Source: Herminiimonas sp. (GTDB lineage Bacteria; Pseudomonadota; Gammaproteobacteria; Burkholderiales; Burkholderiaceae_D). Taken from it: DNA of 64,000 nt. How positions within the stretch are numbered: the stretch's first letter is position 1; the number at the start of each line of letters is the position of its first letter. The stretch covers positions 1 through 64,000 of the forward strand of contig JACMOV010000224.1 in NCBI GenBank assembly GCA_014377845.1. Reading direction: 5' to 3'. Positions 30,940 to 39,774 of the stretch are shown here, in pieces. The translations under genes and the position numbers were made by a program. The notes beneath the pieces are model-generated. The model ran no database searches, was not told the origin of the DNA, and saw only the letters and a program-made list of their open reading frames with translations.

Positions 30940-31957
30940 CGGCTGGTGCCGCAGTTTGCACGACCTCGTTCCCGTCCTCGGCGCCGTATTCGGTTTCGAA
31001 CGCGCCGGCCTCCAGCCCATTTTGCTGCAGCCAGCGCACCATGGTCGGAATCTGCCCGTGCGTGACGATCACCCGCGGCGCGCCCGATGCGCCGATCGCC
31101 TGCATCAGGCCGGGCCAGTCGGCATGGTCCGACAGCACGAAGCCGCGGTCGACGCTGCGCCGTCGCCGCGCGCCGCGCACCTGCATCCAGCCGCTGGCGA
31201 AGGCGTCGCTGTAGTCACCGAAACGCTTGATCCACGGCGAGCCACCGGCCGAGGGCGGCGCGATCACCAATGCCCGCTTGAACAGGGCCTTGTCGCTGAC
31301 TTCGGTTGCCAGCAAGGTCGGCGGCAGGACCACGCCCGCTTCGCGATAGACCTGGTTCAACGGTTCTGCTGCGCCATGGCAGATGATCGGTCCGATCGTC
31401 GCGTCGATGCCGTGCAGGATGCGCTGCGCCTTGCCGAACGAATAGCAGTACAGCACGCTGGCGCGGCCTTGTTCGGCATTGGCGCGCCACCAGTCGTTGA
31501 TCTCGCTGAAAATGTCAGCCTGCGCCTTCCAGCGGTAGATCGGCATGCCGAAGGTCGATTCGGTGATGAAGGTGTCGCAGCGCACCGGCTCGAACGGCGC
31601 GCAGGTGCCGTCGGCTTCGACCTTGTAGTCGCCCGATGCGACCCAGACCTCGCCCTTGTATTCCATGCGGACCTGGGCCGAACCCAGCACATGGCCGGCC
31701 GGATGCAGGGAAATCGTCACGCCGTTGTGGATGACCGTCTGGCCGTAATCGATGGCGTCGAGCGTGATCTCGCCCAGCCGCGCGCGCAGGATGCCGGCGC
31801 CGGGCGCCGCAGCCAGGTAGTGACCGTGTCCTGTGCGCGCATGGTCGGCATGCGCATGCGTGATCACCGCGCGCTCGACCGGCCGCCACGGATCGATGTA
31901 GAAGCGGCCCGGCACGCAATACAAGCCTTCCTTGCGGACGACGACGAGATCGGTCAT
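30932..31957 (-). CDS. Ligase-associated DNA damage response exonuclease (metallo-beta-lactamase/beta-CASP fold)
   Basis: 341 residues from ATG 31957 (MTDLVVVRKEGLYCVPGRFY). Metal-binding motif HAHADHA, later ligands in HPAGHVLGSAQV and ASGDYK, and a beta-CASP-type region ending in FVLSDHADWPGL, like mRNA 3'-processing and SNM1 nucleases. It is first in the operon exonuclease, ligase, helicase, PdeM; all joints overlap or are under 20 bases. The frame is open upstream to 32134 but would overlap the kinase gene. Confidence 0.93.
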   Translation of the reverse strand: MTDLVVVRKEGLYCVPGRFYIDPWRPVERAVITHAHADHARTGHGHYLAAAPGAGILRARLGEITLDAIDYGQTVIHNGVTISLHPAGHVLGSAQVRMEYKGEVWVASGDYKVEADGTCAPFEPVRCDTFITESTFGMPIYRWKAQADIFSEINDWWRANAEQGRASVLYCYSFGKAQRILHGIDATIGPIICHGAAEPLNQVYREAGVVLPPTLLATEVSDKALFKRALVIAPPSAGGSPWIKRFGDYSDAFASGWMQVRGARRRRSVDRGFVLSDHADWPGLMQAIGASGAPRVIVTHGQIPTMVRWLQQNGLEAGAFETEYGAEDGNEVVQTAAPADA

Positions 31958-32003
31958 GCGATTTTTCAGTAGATGAAACGGATAATGAAGCGGTCGGTGC
32001 GGC

Positions 32004-33188
32004 TCAGCGTGGCGACGGCGCCGTCGCGGCCAGCGGGATCCGGATCGCCACCGTGGTCCCGCCGGTCGGGTTGCCGCGGATCGCGATATGCCCGCCGAGG
32101 AAGGCGGCGCGTTCATGCAATCCACGCAGGCCATAGGTTACCGTGTTGTGCAATCGTTCGTCGGCGATGCCCACGCCGTCGTCGCGCACGATCAGCGCAA
32201 GCTGGTCTTCGTCGATGTCGAGGATCACCTCGACCGCGGTGGCCTGTGCGTGCTTGGCGACGTTATTGAGGACTTCCTGCAGCATCCGGTACAGCGCGAT
32301 GTCGAGCCTGCCATCCATCGGCAGCTCTTCATCGGGCAGGCTGGGCCGGCAGGCCAGCCCGGACTGTTCGCCGAATTCGGCCAGCAGGTCGCCGATCGCG
32401 GTCTTCAGGCCGAACAGGTCGAGCATCGTCGGCCGCAGGCTGGTCTGCATGCGGCGGGTGCTGGCCACGACTTCGGCCAGCAGCGACTGGATCTTCGCCT
32501 TGCGCACCCGCCATTTTTCTTCATCAGGAAAGAGCACGTAGGCGCCCTGCAGGTGCATCGACAGCGAGGTCAGGGTCGCGCCCATGTCGTCGTGGAGCTC
32601 GCGGGCGATGGCGCGTTTTTCTTCTTCGCGAATGGTTTCGATGTGGTTGGTCAGTTCGCGCAGCGCGGCGGTGCGTTCGGCGATGGTGGCTTCGAGCTGC
32701 AGTTCGCGCGCCCGCAGCGAGTCCTCCGCCAGCTTGCGTGCGGTGATGTCGGTGCTGATGCCGATCACGCCCAGCAGCTGCCCATCGCTGCCGTACCAGG
32801 GCGATTTCGTGGTCGAGTAGGTGCGCACGCCTCCCGGCAAATGCAGGGTCTGCTCCAGCGTGACCGGCCGGCGCCCTTCCATCACGCGGCGGTCGTCACG
32901 ATCGATGCGGTCGGCGTCTTCCTGGCGCGCAAACAGCGCCCGGCTCTTGCCGCCCATCGCCGCCTCATGTGTCCGGCCGAGCTGTTGCAGCGCGGCGGGA
33001 TTGGCGAACAGCAGTTCGCCCTCGACATTTTTGACGAAGATCAGGTCGTTGGTGTTGTCGCTCACGGCAATCAGCAAGGCGCCGACGGTCAGCGGGTCGT
33101 GTTGAGTCGACGGCAAGGGCGCTCCTGTTGCGTCGTGGTTGCAAAAATAAGGCGAGGCCGCCGGAAGCGGTTCGGTGCAGACTACCAT
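32004..33188 (-). CDS. PAS-domain sensor histidine kinase, NarX/DegS type
   Basis: 394 residues without clear membrane segments. One PAS/PAC domain (about 35-155; DLIFVKNVEGELLFANPAAL, SPWYGSDGQLLGVIGISTDIT), a coiled linker, then HisKA_3 with phospho-acceptor His in ARELHDDMGATLTSL and an ATPase domain (EVLNNVAKHAQA, VRDDGVGI, YGLRGLHERA). It is a cytoplasmic kinase sensing an unknown small signal. No response regulator gene is adjacent, so it is an orphan; the repair operon starts 46 bases downstream, which may be chance. Confidence 0.9.
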   Translation of the reverse strand: MVVCTEPLPAASPYFCNHDATGAPLPSTQHDPLTVGALLIAVSDNTNDLIFVKNVEGELLFANPAALQQLGRTHEAAMGGKSRALFARQEDADRIDRDDRRVMEGRRPVTLEQTLHLPGGVRTYSTTKSPWYGSDGQLLGVIGISTDITARKLAEDSLRARELQLEATIAERTAALRELTNHIETIREEEKRAIARELHDDMGATLTSLSMHLQGAYVLFPDEEKWRVRKAKIQSLLAEVVASTRRMQTSLRPTMLDLFGLKTAIGDLLAEFGEQSGLACRPSLPDEELPMDGRLDIALYRMLQEVLNNVAKHAQATAVEVILDIDEDQLALIVRDDGVGIADERLHNTVTYGLRGLHERAAFLGGHIAIRGNPTGGTTVAIRIPLAATAPSPR

Positions 33189-33295
33189 AGACAGCCAAGG
33201 CCAAAATGGCGGTGGGTCGCATTACAAAATGACAGCTGTCGCGCAGTGAAGACGCCCGATGGCATATGATGGCGACCGTTCACAGAAGCCCAGAC

Positions 33296-34594
33296 ATGAT
33301 GAAATCCGAAGCATCCCCGGCCGCATCTCCGCTTGCATCCTCGGCGGCACACGCCTGCGGCGTCGACTTCGGCACCTCGAATTCGACCGTCGGCTGGAGT
33401 CGGCCCGGCCAGAGCGCCATGCTGGCGCTGGAAGACGGCAAGACCACGCTACCGTCGGTGGTGTTCTTCAATGCCGATGAAGACGCGGTCTACTTCGGGC
33501 GCGCCGCACTGGCAAATTACCTGGTGGGCTACGAAGGCCGGCTGATGCGCTCGCTCAAGAGCCTGCTCGGCACCAGCCTGATCGACGGCCAGACCGAGGT
33601 CATGGGCCGCGCCCTGCCGTTTCGCACCCTGCTGGCGCAATTCCATGGCGAGCTGAAACGCCGCGCCGAACTGGCCGCCGGCCGCAGCTTCGATAGCGCC
33701 GTGCTCGGTCGGCCGGTACATTTCGTCGATGGCGACGCGGAGGCTGACCAGAAGGCCGAAGACACCCTGGCCGAGATCGCCGAGGAAGCCGGCTACCGCC
33801 ACATCGAATTCCAGTACGAACCGATCGCCGCCGCGTTCGCCTACGAGGCGACCATCGACCGCGAGGAACTGGTGCTGGTGGCCGACATTGGCGGCGGCAC
33901 CTCGGATTTTTCGCTGATCCGGCTCTCGCCCGAGCGCGCCCGGTGCGACGAACGGCACGACGACATTCTCGCCAGCGCCGGCGTCCACGTCGGCGGCACC
34001 GACTTCGACAAGTACCTGAGCCTGACCACCGTCATGCCGCTATTGGGCATGGGCTCGCTGCTCAAGAACGGCAGCGAAGTGCCGTCGAGTTACTACTTCA
34101 ACCTGGCGACCTGGCACACCATCAACCTCGCATACACGCAAAAAATCTGGAGCCAGTTGCAGGACGTACTGCGCGACGCCGCCGAGCGCGACCGCCTGGA
34201 GCGCCTGCTCGACCTGGTGCGGCAGCGCGCCGGACATTGGCTGGCGATTCGCATGGAAGAAGGCAAGATCGGCTTGTCCGACGCCGCCACCATCGCCTTG
34301 CCGCTGGAGCGCCTGGCGGGCGCGCCGACGCTGGCGCTGACCCGCAGCGGCTTCGATCACGCGATCGGCCATCTGGTGGAAAAGGTCGCTGACACGGTGG
34401 ACGGACTGCTGACAGACGCCGGCGTGCGTGCTGGCGACATCGATACCGTGTTCTTCACCGGCGGCTCGAGCGGCGTGCCGCTGCTGCGCGAAACCATCAG
34501 TGCGCTGCTGCCGGCGGCGCGCTCGGTCGAAGGCGATCTGTTCGGCAGCATCGGCGCCGGCCTCGCGCTCGACGCGCTGCGCAAGTTTGGCTGA
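33296..34594 (+). CDS. yegD: YegD-like Hsp70-family chaperone ATPase
   Basis: 432 residues. It carries the actin/Hsp70 ATPase signatures GVDFGTSNSTVG (phosphate 1), VADIGGGTSDFSLI (phosphate 2) and FTGGSSGVPLL (adenosine) but lacks a DnaK-type peptide-binding domain and lid. This matches the YegD subgroup, whose clients are unknown. The start could be ATG 33296 or 33266; both are double ATGs, and I prefer 33296 for the AGAAG upstream. It is transcribed rightward with tag only 7 bases downstream. Confidence 0.87.
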   Translation: MMKSEASPAASPLASSAAHACGVDFGTSNSTVGWSRPGQSAMLALEDGKTTLPSVVFFNADEDAVYFGRAALANYLVGYEGRLMRSLKSLLGTSLIDGQTEVMGRALPFRTLLAQFHGELKRRAELAAGRSFDSAVLGRPVHFVDGDAEADQKAEDTLAEIAEEAGYRHIEFQYEPIAAAFAYEATIDREELVLVADIGGGTSDFSLIRLSPERARCDERHDDILASAGVHVGGTDFDKYLSLTTVMPLLGMGSLLKNGSEVPSSYYFNLATWHTINLAYTQKIWSQLQDVLRDAAERDRLERLLDLVRQRAGHWLAIRMEEGKIGLSDAATIALPLERLAGAPTLALTRSGFDHAIGHLVEKVADTVDGLLTDAGVRAGDIDTVFFTGGSSGVPLLRETISALLPAARSVEGDLFGSIGAGLALDALRKFG

Positions 34595-34601
34595 GTCCGG
34601 C

Positions 34602-35213
34602 ATGACGACGCCCGCTTCGTCACCGGTTCGCTGCCGCTGGGCCAATCCGGCCAATCCGCTGTATCTGCATTATCACGACCACGAGTGGGGCGTGCCCTGC
34701 CACGAGGAGCGCACCCTGTTCGAAATGCTCAACCTCGAAGGCGCGCAGGCTGGCTTGTCGTGGGAAACCATCCTCAACAAGCGGGCGCACTATGCCCGCG
34801 TCTTCGATGATTGGGACGCGGTCAGGATCGCGGCTTATGACGATGCCAAGGTTGCCGAACTTCTGATGGACCCCGGCATCGTGCGCAACCGTCTCAAGGT
34901 CGCTGCCACGATCACCAATGCGCAGGCCTATCTGCGGTTGTGCGAGAGCAGTGGTGGCCTGGCGACGTTTCTCTGGCCTTACGTCGGCGGCTCGCCGATC
35001 CGCAATGCCTGGACCGCTGCCACGACGCCCACAAGTACGCCGCTGTCGGACCGCATCTCGAAGGATCTGAAGGCGCGCGGCTTCAAGTTCATCGGCTCGA
35101 CCATCGTCTACGCCTACATGCAGTCGATGGGCATCGTCAACGACCACAGCGTCGATTGCTTCTGCCACGCTGCCGGCGGCGCACACGGACCACATCGGCC
35201 GCACGACACCTGA
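34602..35213 (+). CDS. tag: DNA-3-methyladenine glycosylase I
   Basis: 203 residues. Clear Tag family: N-terminal zinc Cys in VRCRWAN, LYLHYHDHEWGVP, EGAQAGLSWETIL, and the C-terminal zinc ligands in DHSVDCFCH. It removes 3-methyladenine from alkylated DNA. With alkB, ada and the Lhr cassette this window holds several alkylation/strand-repair genes, but they are in separate transcription units. Confidence 0.95.
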   Translation: MTTPASSPVRCRWANPANPLYLHYHDHEWGVPCHEERTLFEMLNLEGAQAGLSWETILNKRAHYARVFDDWDAVRIAAYDDAKVAELLMDPGIVRNRLKVAATITNAQAYLRLCESSGGLATFLWPYVGGSPIRNAWTAATTPTSTPLSDRISKDLKARGFKFIGSTIVYAYMQSMGIVNDHSVDCFCHAAGGAHGPHRPHDT

Positions 35214-35221
35214 ACGCAAAA

Positions 35222-35243
35222 AAAGCGCCGGAGCGCTTTGTTT
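35222..35243. terminator. Bidirectional intrinsic terminator between tag and ompA
   Basis: Perfect 7-bp stem AAAGCGC/GCGCTTT (35222-35228 and 35233-35239), loop CGGA, with A-run before and GTTTT after, placed between two convergent genes. Confidence 0.85.
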
Positions 35244-35303
35244 TAAATTGCCGGATTCGTCGATCCGGCCGGAGGTGCCGGCCCGGATCGACTTGTTCCG
35301 CTG

Positions 35304-36332
35304 TTACTGCACCTTGCGTTCGATCGTGATCTGCTCGACTTCGACGCGACGGTTAGGCTCGAGGCACTTGATCAGTGCGGCCATTTTCTTTTCGGTGCAC
35401 TCGACGACCGGGTTGGCTTCACCTTTGCCAACCGCCGTCAGACGCGAACCGTCGATACCCTTGCCGACCAGATAAGCCTTCACGGCGTTTGCGCGACGCT
35501 CCGACAGTTTCTGATTGTACTTGTCCGAACCGATGCGATCGGTGTAGCCGGTGACCACGATGTTGTTCACACCCGGGTTGTCAGACAGGACGCCAGCGAT
35601 CTCGTCGAGTTTCGCCTGTGGGCCACGCAGTTCGGCGCGGTCGAATTCGAACAGTTCAGTGGCCGACATCGTCACTTTTTCAAAGCGTGGTGCTGGCGGC
35701 GGTGGTGGCGGTGCCGGTGCTGGCATCGGCGCCGGCATTGGCATCGGTGCTGCTGCGACGGCCACGGGTGCAGGCGGCTGCTTGTCGAAGTAGTAGTTCA
35801 GGCCGACCGTGATGTAGGTGTTGCTGCCGCTGTGCGAATTGAAACCGCTGTCGCGCAGATAGCCGTGTGTACGGCGTACGTCAGCCTGCATCGACCACTG
35901 GTCGCTGAAAGCGTACTGAAAACCGGCGCCAGCGGCCAGGTAGGGCGATGTCTTCGAGATTTCGCCACGTGCCGTGTTGCCCTTGTCATATTCCGCGCCG
36001 ATACCGGCCAGCAGAAACGGACGGAAAGCCGAACGCGAGAACATGTACAGCGCGTCCACGCCCAGGGTGTCTTGCTGATAACGTGTGCCATTGCCGCGTG
36101 CACGGGCGTAGGTTGCGCCGAGCTGCATGTCCCAAGCCGGGCTCAACACCTTGCCGAACTTCAGGCCAACGCCTTGGCCGCGGTGGTCGGTGCCAAACAC
36201 CGAATCCGGGTCCATCGAATTCAGGCTCGGCATGATGTACCACGATGGGTAGTACGACATGGCTTGCGCCATCGCGCCGGATGCGCAGCCCAGCAGTGCA
36301 GCCGCGACGGCCAGTTTCATTACTTTGTTCAT
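35304..36332 (-). CDS. ompA: OmpA-family outer membrane protein
   Basis: 342 residues. Signal peptide (1-22, ending GAMAQA), then an eight-strand beta-barrel (about 25-185; YITVGLNYYFDK end), a Pro/Ala/Met hinge ([16 protein letters not shown]) and a peptidoglycan-binding OmpA domain (VVTGYTDRIGSDKYNQKLSERRANAVKAYL, with the meso-DAP-contacting Asp/Arg). It tethers the outer membrane to the cell wall. A 213-bp upstream spacer holds the promoter and a long leader; TGAGGG lies just before the ATG. Confidence 0.94.
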   Translation of the reverse strand: MNKVMKLAVAAALLGCASGAMAQAMSYYPSWYIMPSLNSMDPDSVFGTDHRGQGVGLKFGKVLSPAWDMQLGATYARARGNGTRYQQDTLGVDALYMFSRSAFRPFLLAGIGAEYDKGNTARGEISKTSPYLAAGAGFQYAFSDQWSMQADVRRTHGYLRDSGFNSHSGSNTYITVGLNYYFDKQPPAPVAVAAAPMPMPAPMPAPAPPPPPPAPRFEKVTMSATELFEFDRAELRGPQAKLDEIAGVLSDNPGVNNIVVTGYTDRIGSDKYNQKLSERRANAVKAYLVGKGIDGSRLTAVGKGEANPVVECTEKKMAALIKCLEPNRRVEVEQITIERKVQ

Positions 36333-36545
36333 TGTCAGCCCTCAGGATAAAAATCGGTAACGCTTGACGCTGCATGCAAGTTGCCGCAAGTCACGTTAGG
36401 TCGAAGCGTATCGAGCTTCCCGGCCCCGTTCTGTTCGGTAACGAACCTTGCGGGAACGATTGACGACTCTTTAACAAACGAATGGATTGAATGGTGCGGA
36501 ACGCTCTGTATTGTTGTTTAAATGGGGCGTTGCGCCAGCATGCAT

Positions 36546-37040
36546 CTACGATTTGCGTGTGCGGCGCTTCGGCGCGAGCAACGTGCCGCGGCATCCCGGC
36601 TTGCCGCAACGGCAGGCGTAGGCGCGCTTGAGCGCCGCCGTGTAGCGCTCTTCCAGCACCAGGCCATAGTCGTAGTTCAGTTCTTCGCCGCGGGCGATGT
36701 CGCACAGGGCATGGATGTAAATTCTGCCGTCTTCTTCGCGTGCTTCGCAATTCGGCTCGCAGCAATGATTGATCCAGCGCGCATCGTTGCCGTTGCGTCC
36801 GCCGTCGATCACGCGGCCGTCTTCCAGGCTGAACAGGAACGTGTGGTTGGAATCGTCGTCACGTGCCGCCGCATCGATGCAGGCGAGGTCGTAATCGATG
36901 CGGTCGCCGCCGTATTCGATGATCAGCGCTCCGGCCCGGATCTTGCGACGGGCAAAGACACCGCGGCCGTGGACAGGAGAATTCTTGACCCGATATGGCG
37001 GGTTGTTCAGGTCATCGGTGGGCGCGGCGGAGAGGGTCAT
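36546..37040 (-). CDS. SET-domain protein (putative lysine methyltransferase)
   Basis: 164 residues from ATG 37040. SET signatures: YRVKNSPVHGRGVFA, SAM-binding NHCCEPNCEA, catalytic-site GEELNYDYGL, and a post-SET zinc-like cysteine set CRCGKPGCRGT. Bacterial SET proteins of this size methylate unidentified proteins; sporadic presence suggests old transfer from eukaryotes or chlamydia-like bacteria. No partner gene adjacent. The 27-residue upward extension of the frame is rejected for lack of a ribosome site. Confidence 0.9.
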   Translation of the reverse strand: MTLSAAPTDDLNNPPYRVKNSPVHGRGVFARRKIRAGALIIEYGGDRIDYDLACIDAAARDDDSNHTFLFSLEDGRVIDGGRNGNDARWINHCCEPNCEAREEDGRIYIHALCDIARGEELNYDYGLVLEERYTAALKRAYACRCGKPGCRGTLLAPKRRTRKS

Positions 37041-37710
37041 TGGCGTTGGGTGGTGAAGTCGAAACAGACCGGATGCACCCGGACGATGGGCCGTGCCGCA
37101 ACGGTGCGGAGGGCATCGCATTTTGCCACATGGGCAATCCGCTCTTGCGGCACGTGCGCGCTAAATTTTTACAAGCCGTCAACCGAGTGCGCTGCTTCTG
37201 CGTCAGTAATGAACAAACCGGTGCATTCGATGCTCTTACTTGGTGAAGCATGTAATGCGCCGAGGCGGGTTTCGATATTCGGCGTTGCACGCAACAGCAG
37301 CAACATGCGACTACACCGCAACCCGAAACATCGTCCCGGTCAGAAAATGCGGGCGTCGATCGTTTGCGCCGGGTGCGAAATTGCGGCGATGTCGATGCGC
37401 GTGTGATAGCCAAAACCAGCAAGCGGCCGCAGTTGCATGCGTCGCGACACGGTCGAAAAGATGCAGATGTTTCAACATTGATAGTTACATGATGTAACGC
37501 CTGTTGTGGCGCTCATTCGGAAGCCTATAAACAGGCGTGGTGCAGAGTGTGGCGTGCCTGCACTTAAAATTTTTTTGCCGCACAATATGCAAGGCGGATG
37601 CAAAAGATTGCGCGTATTATTTCCTTGCGGGGTGGAAATCTTGGCAGCAAATTCCATCCTCCGTTAGCGACTGCCAGCGATCGTCAGATCAATGCAAAGG
37701 ACAGCTCCAC
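37041..37710. other. Long upstream region of prkA
   Basis: 670 bases without a convincing gene. It is clearly poorer in GC than its surroundings near 37470-37640. It holds a 15-bp palindrome (37484-37498), a separated inverted repeat CGCCTGTT/AACAGGCG (37498-37505 and 37529-37536) and an AT-rich stretch (AAAATTTTTTT near 37565). The arrangement suggests a regulated promoter for the prkA-yeaH-spoVR operon. Confidence 0.55.
37484..37498. promoter_or_regulatory. 15-bp palindrome, candidate operator for the prkA operon
   Basis: GTTACATGATGTAAC is a perfect inverted repeat (7+1+7) about 210 bases before the prkA start. Its form (TTACA...TGTAA) resembles sites of dimeric GntR- or similar-type regulators. 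Assignment to a protein is not possible from sequence. Confidence 0.5.
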
Positions 37711-39633
37711 ATGAAGATCTTTGATAACTACGCAGCACGGTATGAACGTACTCGCGAGGAAGAATTTTCCCTTCAAGAGTATCTGGACCTATGCAAGCGT
37801 GATCGGCTGGTGTATGCCAGCGCTGCGGAACGCATGCTGGCCGCCATCGGCGAGCCCGAACTGGTCGACACCCGGCACGATCCGCGGCTCTCGCGGATCT
37901 TCGCCAACAAGGTCATCAAGATCTACCCCGCATTCCGCGAGTTCTACGGCACCGAGGAAGTGATCGAACAGGTGGTCGCGTACTTCCGGCACGCGGCGCA
38001 GGGCCTCGAGGAGCGCAAGCAGATCCTCTATCTGCTCGGTCCGGTCGGCGGCGGCAAATCTTCCATCGCCGAAAAGTTGAAATCGCTGATGGAGAAGATT
38101 CCGTTTTACGCAATCAAGGGTTCGCCGGTCAACGAATCGCCGCTCGGCCTGTTCAACGATCTCGAAGATGGTGAAATCCTGGAAGAGGACTACGGCATCC
38201 CGCGCCGCTACCTGCACTCCATTCCGAGCCCGTGGGCCGTCAAGCGCCTGCATGAATTCAATGGCGACATCAACCAGTTCCGCGTGGTCAAGCGCTTTCC
38301 GTCGATCCTGAAGCAGATCGCGATCTCCAAGACCGAACCGGGCGATGAAAACAACCAGGACATTTCTTCGCTGGTCGGCAAGGTCGATATCCGCAAGCTG
38401 GAAGAATATTCGCAGGACGATCCGGACGCCTACAGCTACTCGGGCGGCCTGTGCCTGGCGAATCAGGGCCTGATGGAATTCGTCGAGATGTTCAAGGCGC
38501 CGATCAAGGTGCTGCACCCTTTGCTCACTGCAACGCAGGAAGGCAATTTCAAGGGCACCGAAGGCTTCGGCGCAATTCCCTTCGATGGCGTCATCCTCGC
38601 GCACTCCAACGAATCGGAGTGGAAGACATTTCGTAACAATAAAAACAATGAAGCCTTCCTCGACCGTATCTATATCGTGAAGGTGCCGTACTGCCTGCGC
38701 GTGTCGGATGAAATCAAGATCTACGACAAGCTGCTGCGCAATTCGTCGCTGTCGCAAGCGGCATGTGCGCCGGGGACGATGAAGATGATGGCGCAGTTCG
38801 CGATCCTGTCGCGCTTGAAGGAGCCGGAGAATTCCAGCATCTTCAGCAAGTTGCAGGTCTACGACGGCGAGAACCTGAAGGATACCGATCCGAAGGCGAA
38901 GTCGATGCACGAGTACAGTGACTATGCCGGTGTGGACGAAGGCATGAACGGCCTGTCGACGCGCTTCGCATTCAAGATCCTGTCGAAGGTCTTCAACTTC
39001 GACAACACGGAAGTGGCGGCCAACCCGGTGCATCTGCTGTATGTGCTGGAACAGCAGATCGAGCGCGAGCAGTTCCCGGCCGAAACCGAGCAGAAGTATT
39101 ACGCGTACATCAAGGAGTACCTGGCGCAGCGCTACGTCGAATTCATCGGCAAGGAAATCCAGACGGCGTATCTCGAAAGCTACTCCGAGTATGGCCAGAA
39201 TATTTTCGACCGGTATGTGACGTTTGCCGATTTCTGGATTCAGGACCAGGAATTCCGCGATCCCGACACCGGCGAAAGTTTTGACCGTAACTCGTTGAAC
39301 AACGAATTGGAAAAAATCGAGAAGCCGGCCGGCATTTCCAACCCGAAGGATTTCCGCAACGAGATCGTCAATTTCGTCCTTCGGGCGCGGGCCCACAATG
39401 CGGGCAAGAACCCGGCGTGGACCAGTTACGAAAAGCTGCGCACCGTGATCGAGAAAAAAATGTTCTCGAATACGGAAGAACTATTACCGGTAATTTCATT
39501 CAACGCGAAGGCCAGCGCCGACGATGCGCACAAGCATCAGGAGTTCGTCGCCCGCATGGTCGAGAAAGGGTATACCGCCAAGCAGGTGCGGTTGCTGTGC
39601 GAATGGTATCTGCGGGTGCGGAAATCTTCTTGA
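37711..39633 (+). CDS. prkA: PrkA serine protein kinase
   Basis: 640 residues from ATG 37711, chosen because AAAGGA lies upstream and homologues begin MKIFDNYAARYE. AAA-type ATPase/kinase: Walker A GPVGGGKSS near residue 113, and PrkA C-terminal kinase-like region (YVTFADFWIQDQEFRDPDTGE). In other bacteria prkA, yeaH and ycgB form a stress- and starvation-induced unit; recent work on relatives suggests an AAA+ protease-like or kinase role. It is followed by yeaH (141 bp) and spoVR. Confidence 0.96.
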   Translation: MKIFDNYAARYERTREEEFSLQEYLDLCKRDRLVYASAAERMLAAIGEPELVDTRHDPRLSRIFANKVIKIYPAFREFYGTEEVIEQVVAYFRHAAQGLEERKQILYLLGPVGGGKSSIAEKLKSLMEKIPFYAIKGSPVNESPLGLFNDLEDGEILEEDYGIPRRYLHSIPSPWAVKRLHEFNGDINQFRVVKRFPSILKQIAISKTEPGDENNQDISSLVGKVDIRKLEEYSQDDPDAYSYSGGLCLANQGLMEFVEMFKAPIKVLHPLLTATQEGNFKGTEGFGAIPFDGVILAHSNESEWKTFRNNKNNEAFLDRIYIVKVPYCLRVSDEIKIYDKLLRNSSLSQAACAPGTMKMMAQFAILSRLKEPENSSIFSKLQVYDGENLKDTDPKAKSMHEYSDYAGVDEGMNGLSTRFAFKILSKVFNFDNTEVAANPVHLLYVLEQQIEREQFPAETEQKYYAYIKEYLAQRYVEFIGKEIQTAYLESYSEYGQNIFDRYVTFADFWIQDQEFRDPDTGESFDRNSLNNELEKIEKPAGISNPKDFRNEIVNFVLRARAHNAGKNPAWTSYEKLRTVIEKKMFSNTEELLPVISFNAKASADDAHKHQEFVARMVEKGYTAKQVRLLCEWYLRVRKSS

Positions 39634-39774
39634 GCCACCTTGTATCTGGCGGGTCCGGACGAATGTAGGAAGCAGGCAGTGACATGCAACCGGCAGCAGA
39701 CAACAGGGATGCGGGAAGGGTGAAGCGGTGCCGGAGGCCATCCGGCGCCAGTCTGAATTCTGGCAGGAGGCAAT

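Noticed and set aside
37537..37575. Sigma-54 promoter upstream of prkA (TGGC...TGC)
   Set aside because: The distance between the GG and GC elements is too short for a -24/-12 promoter.
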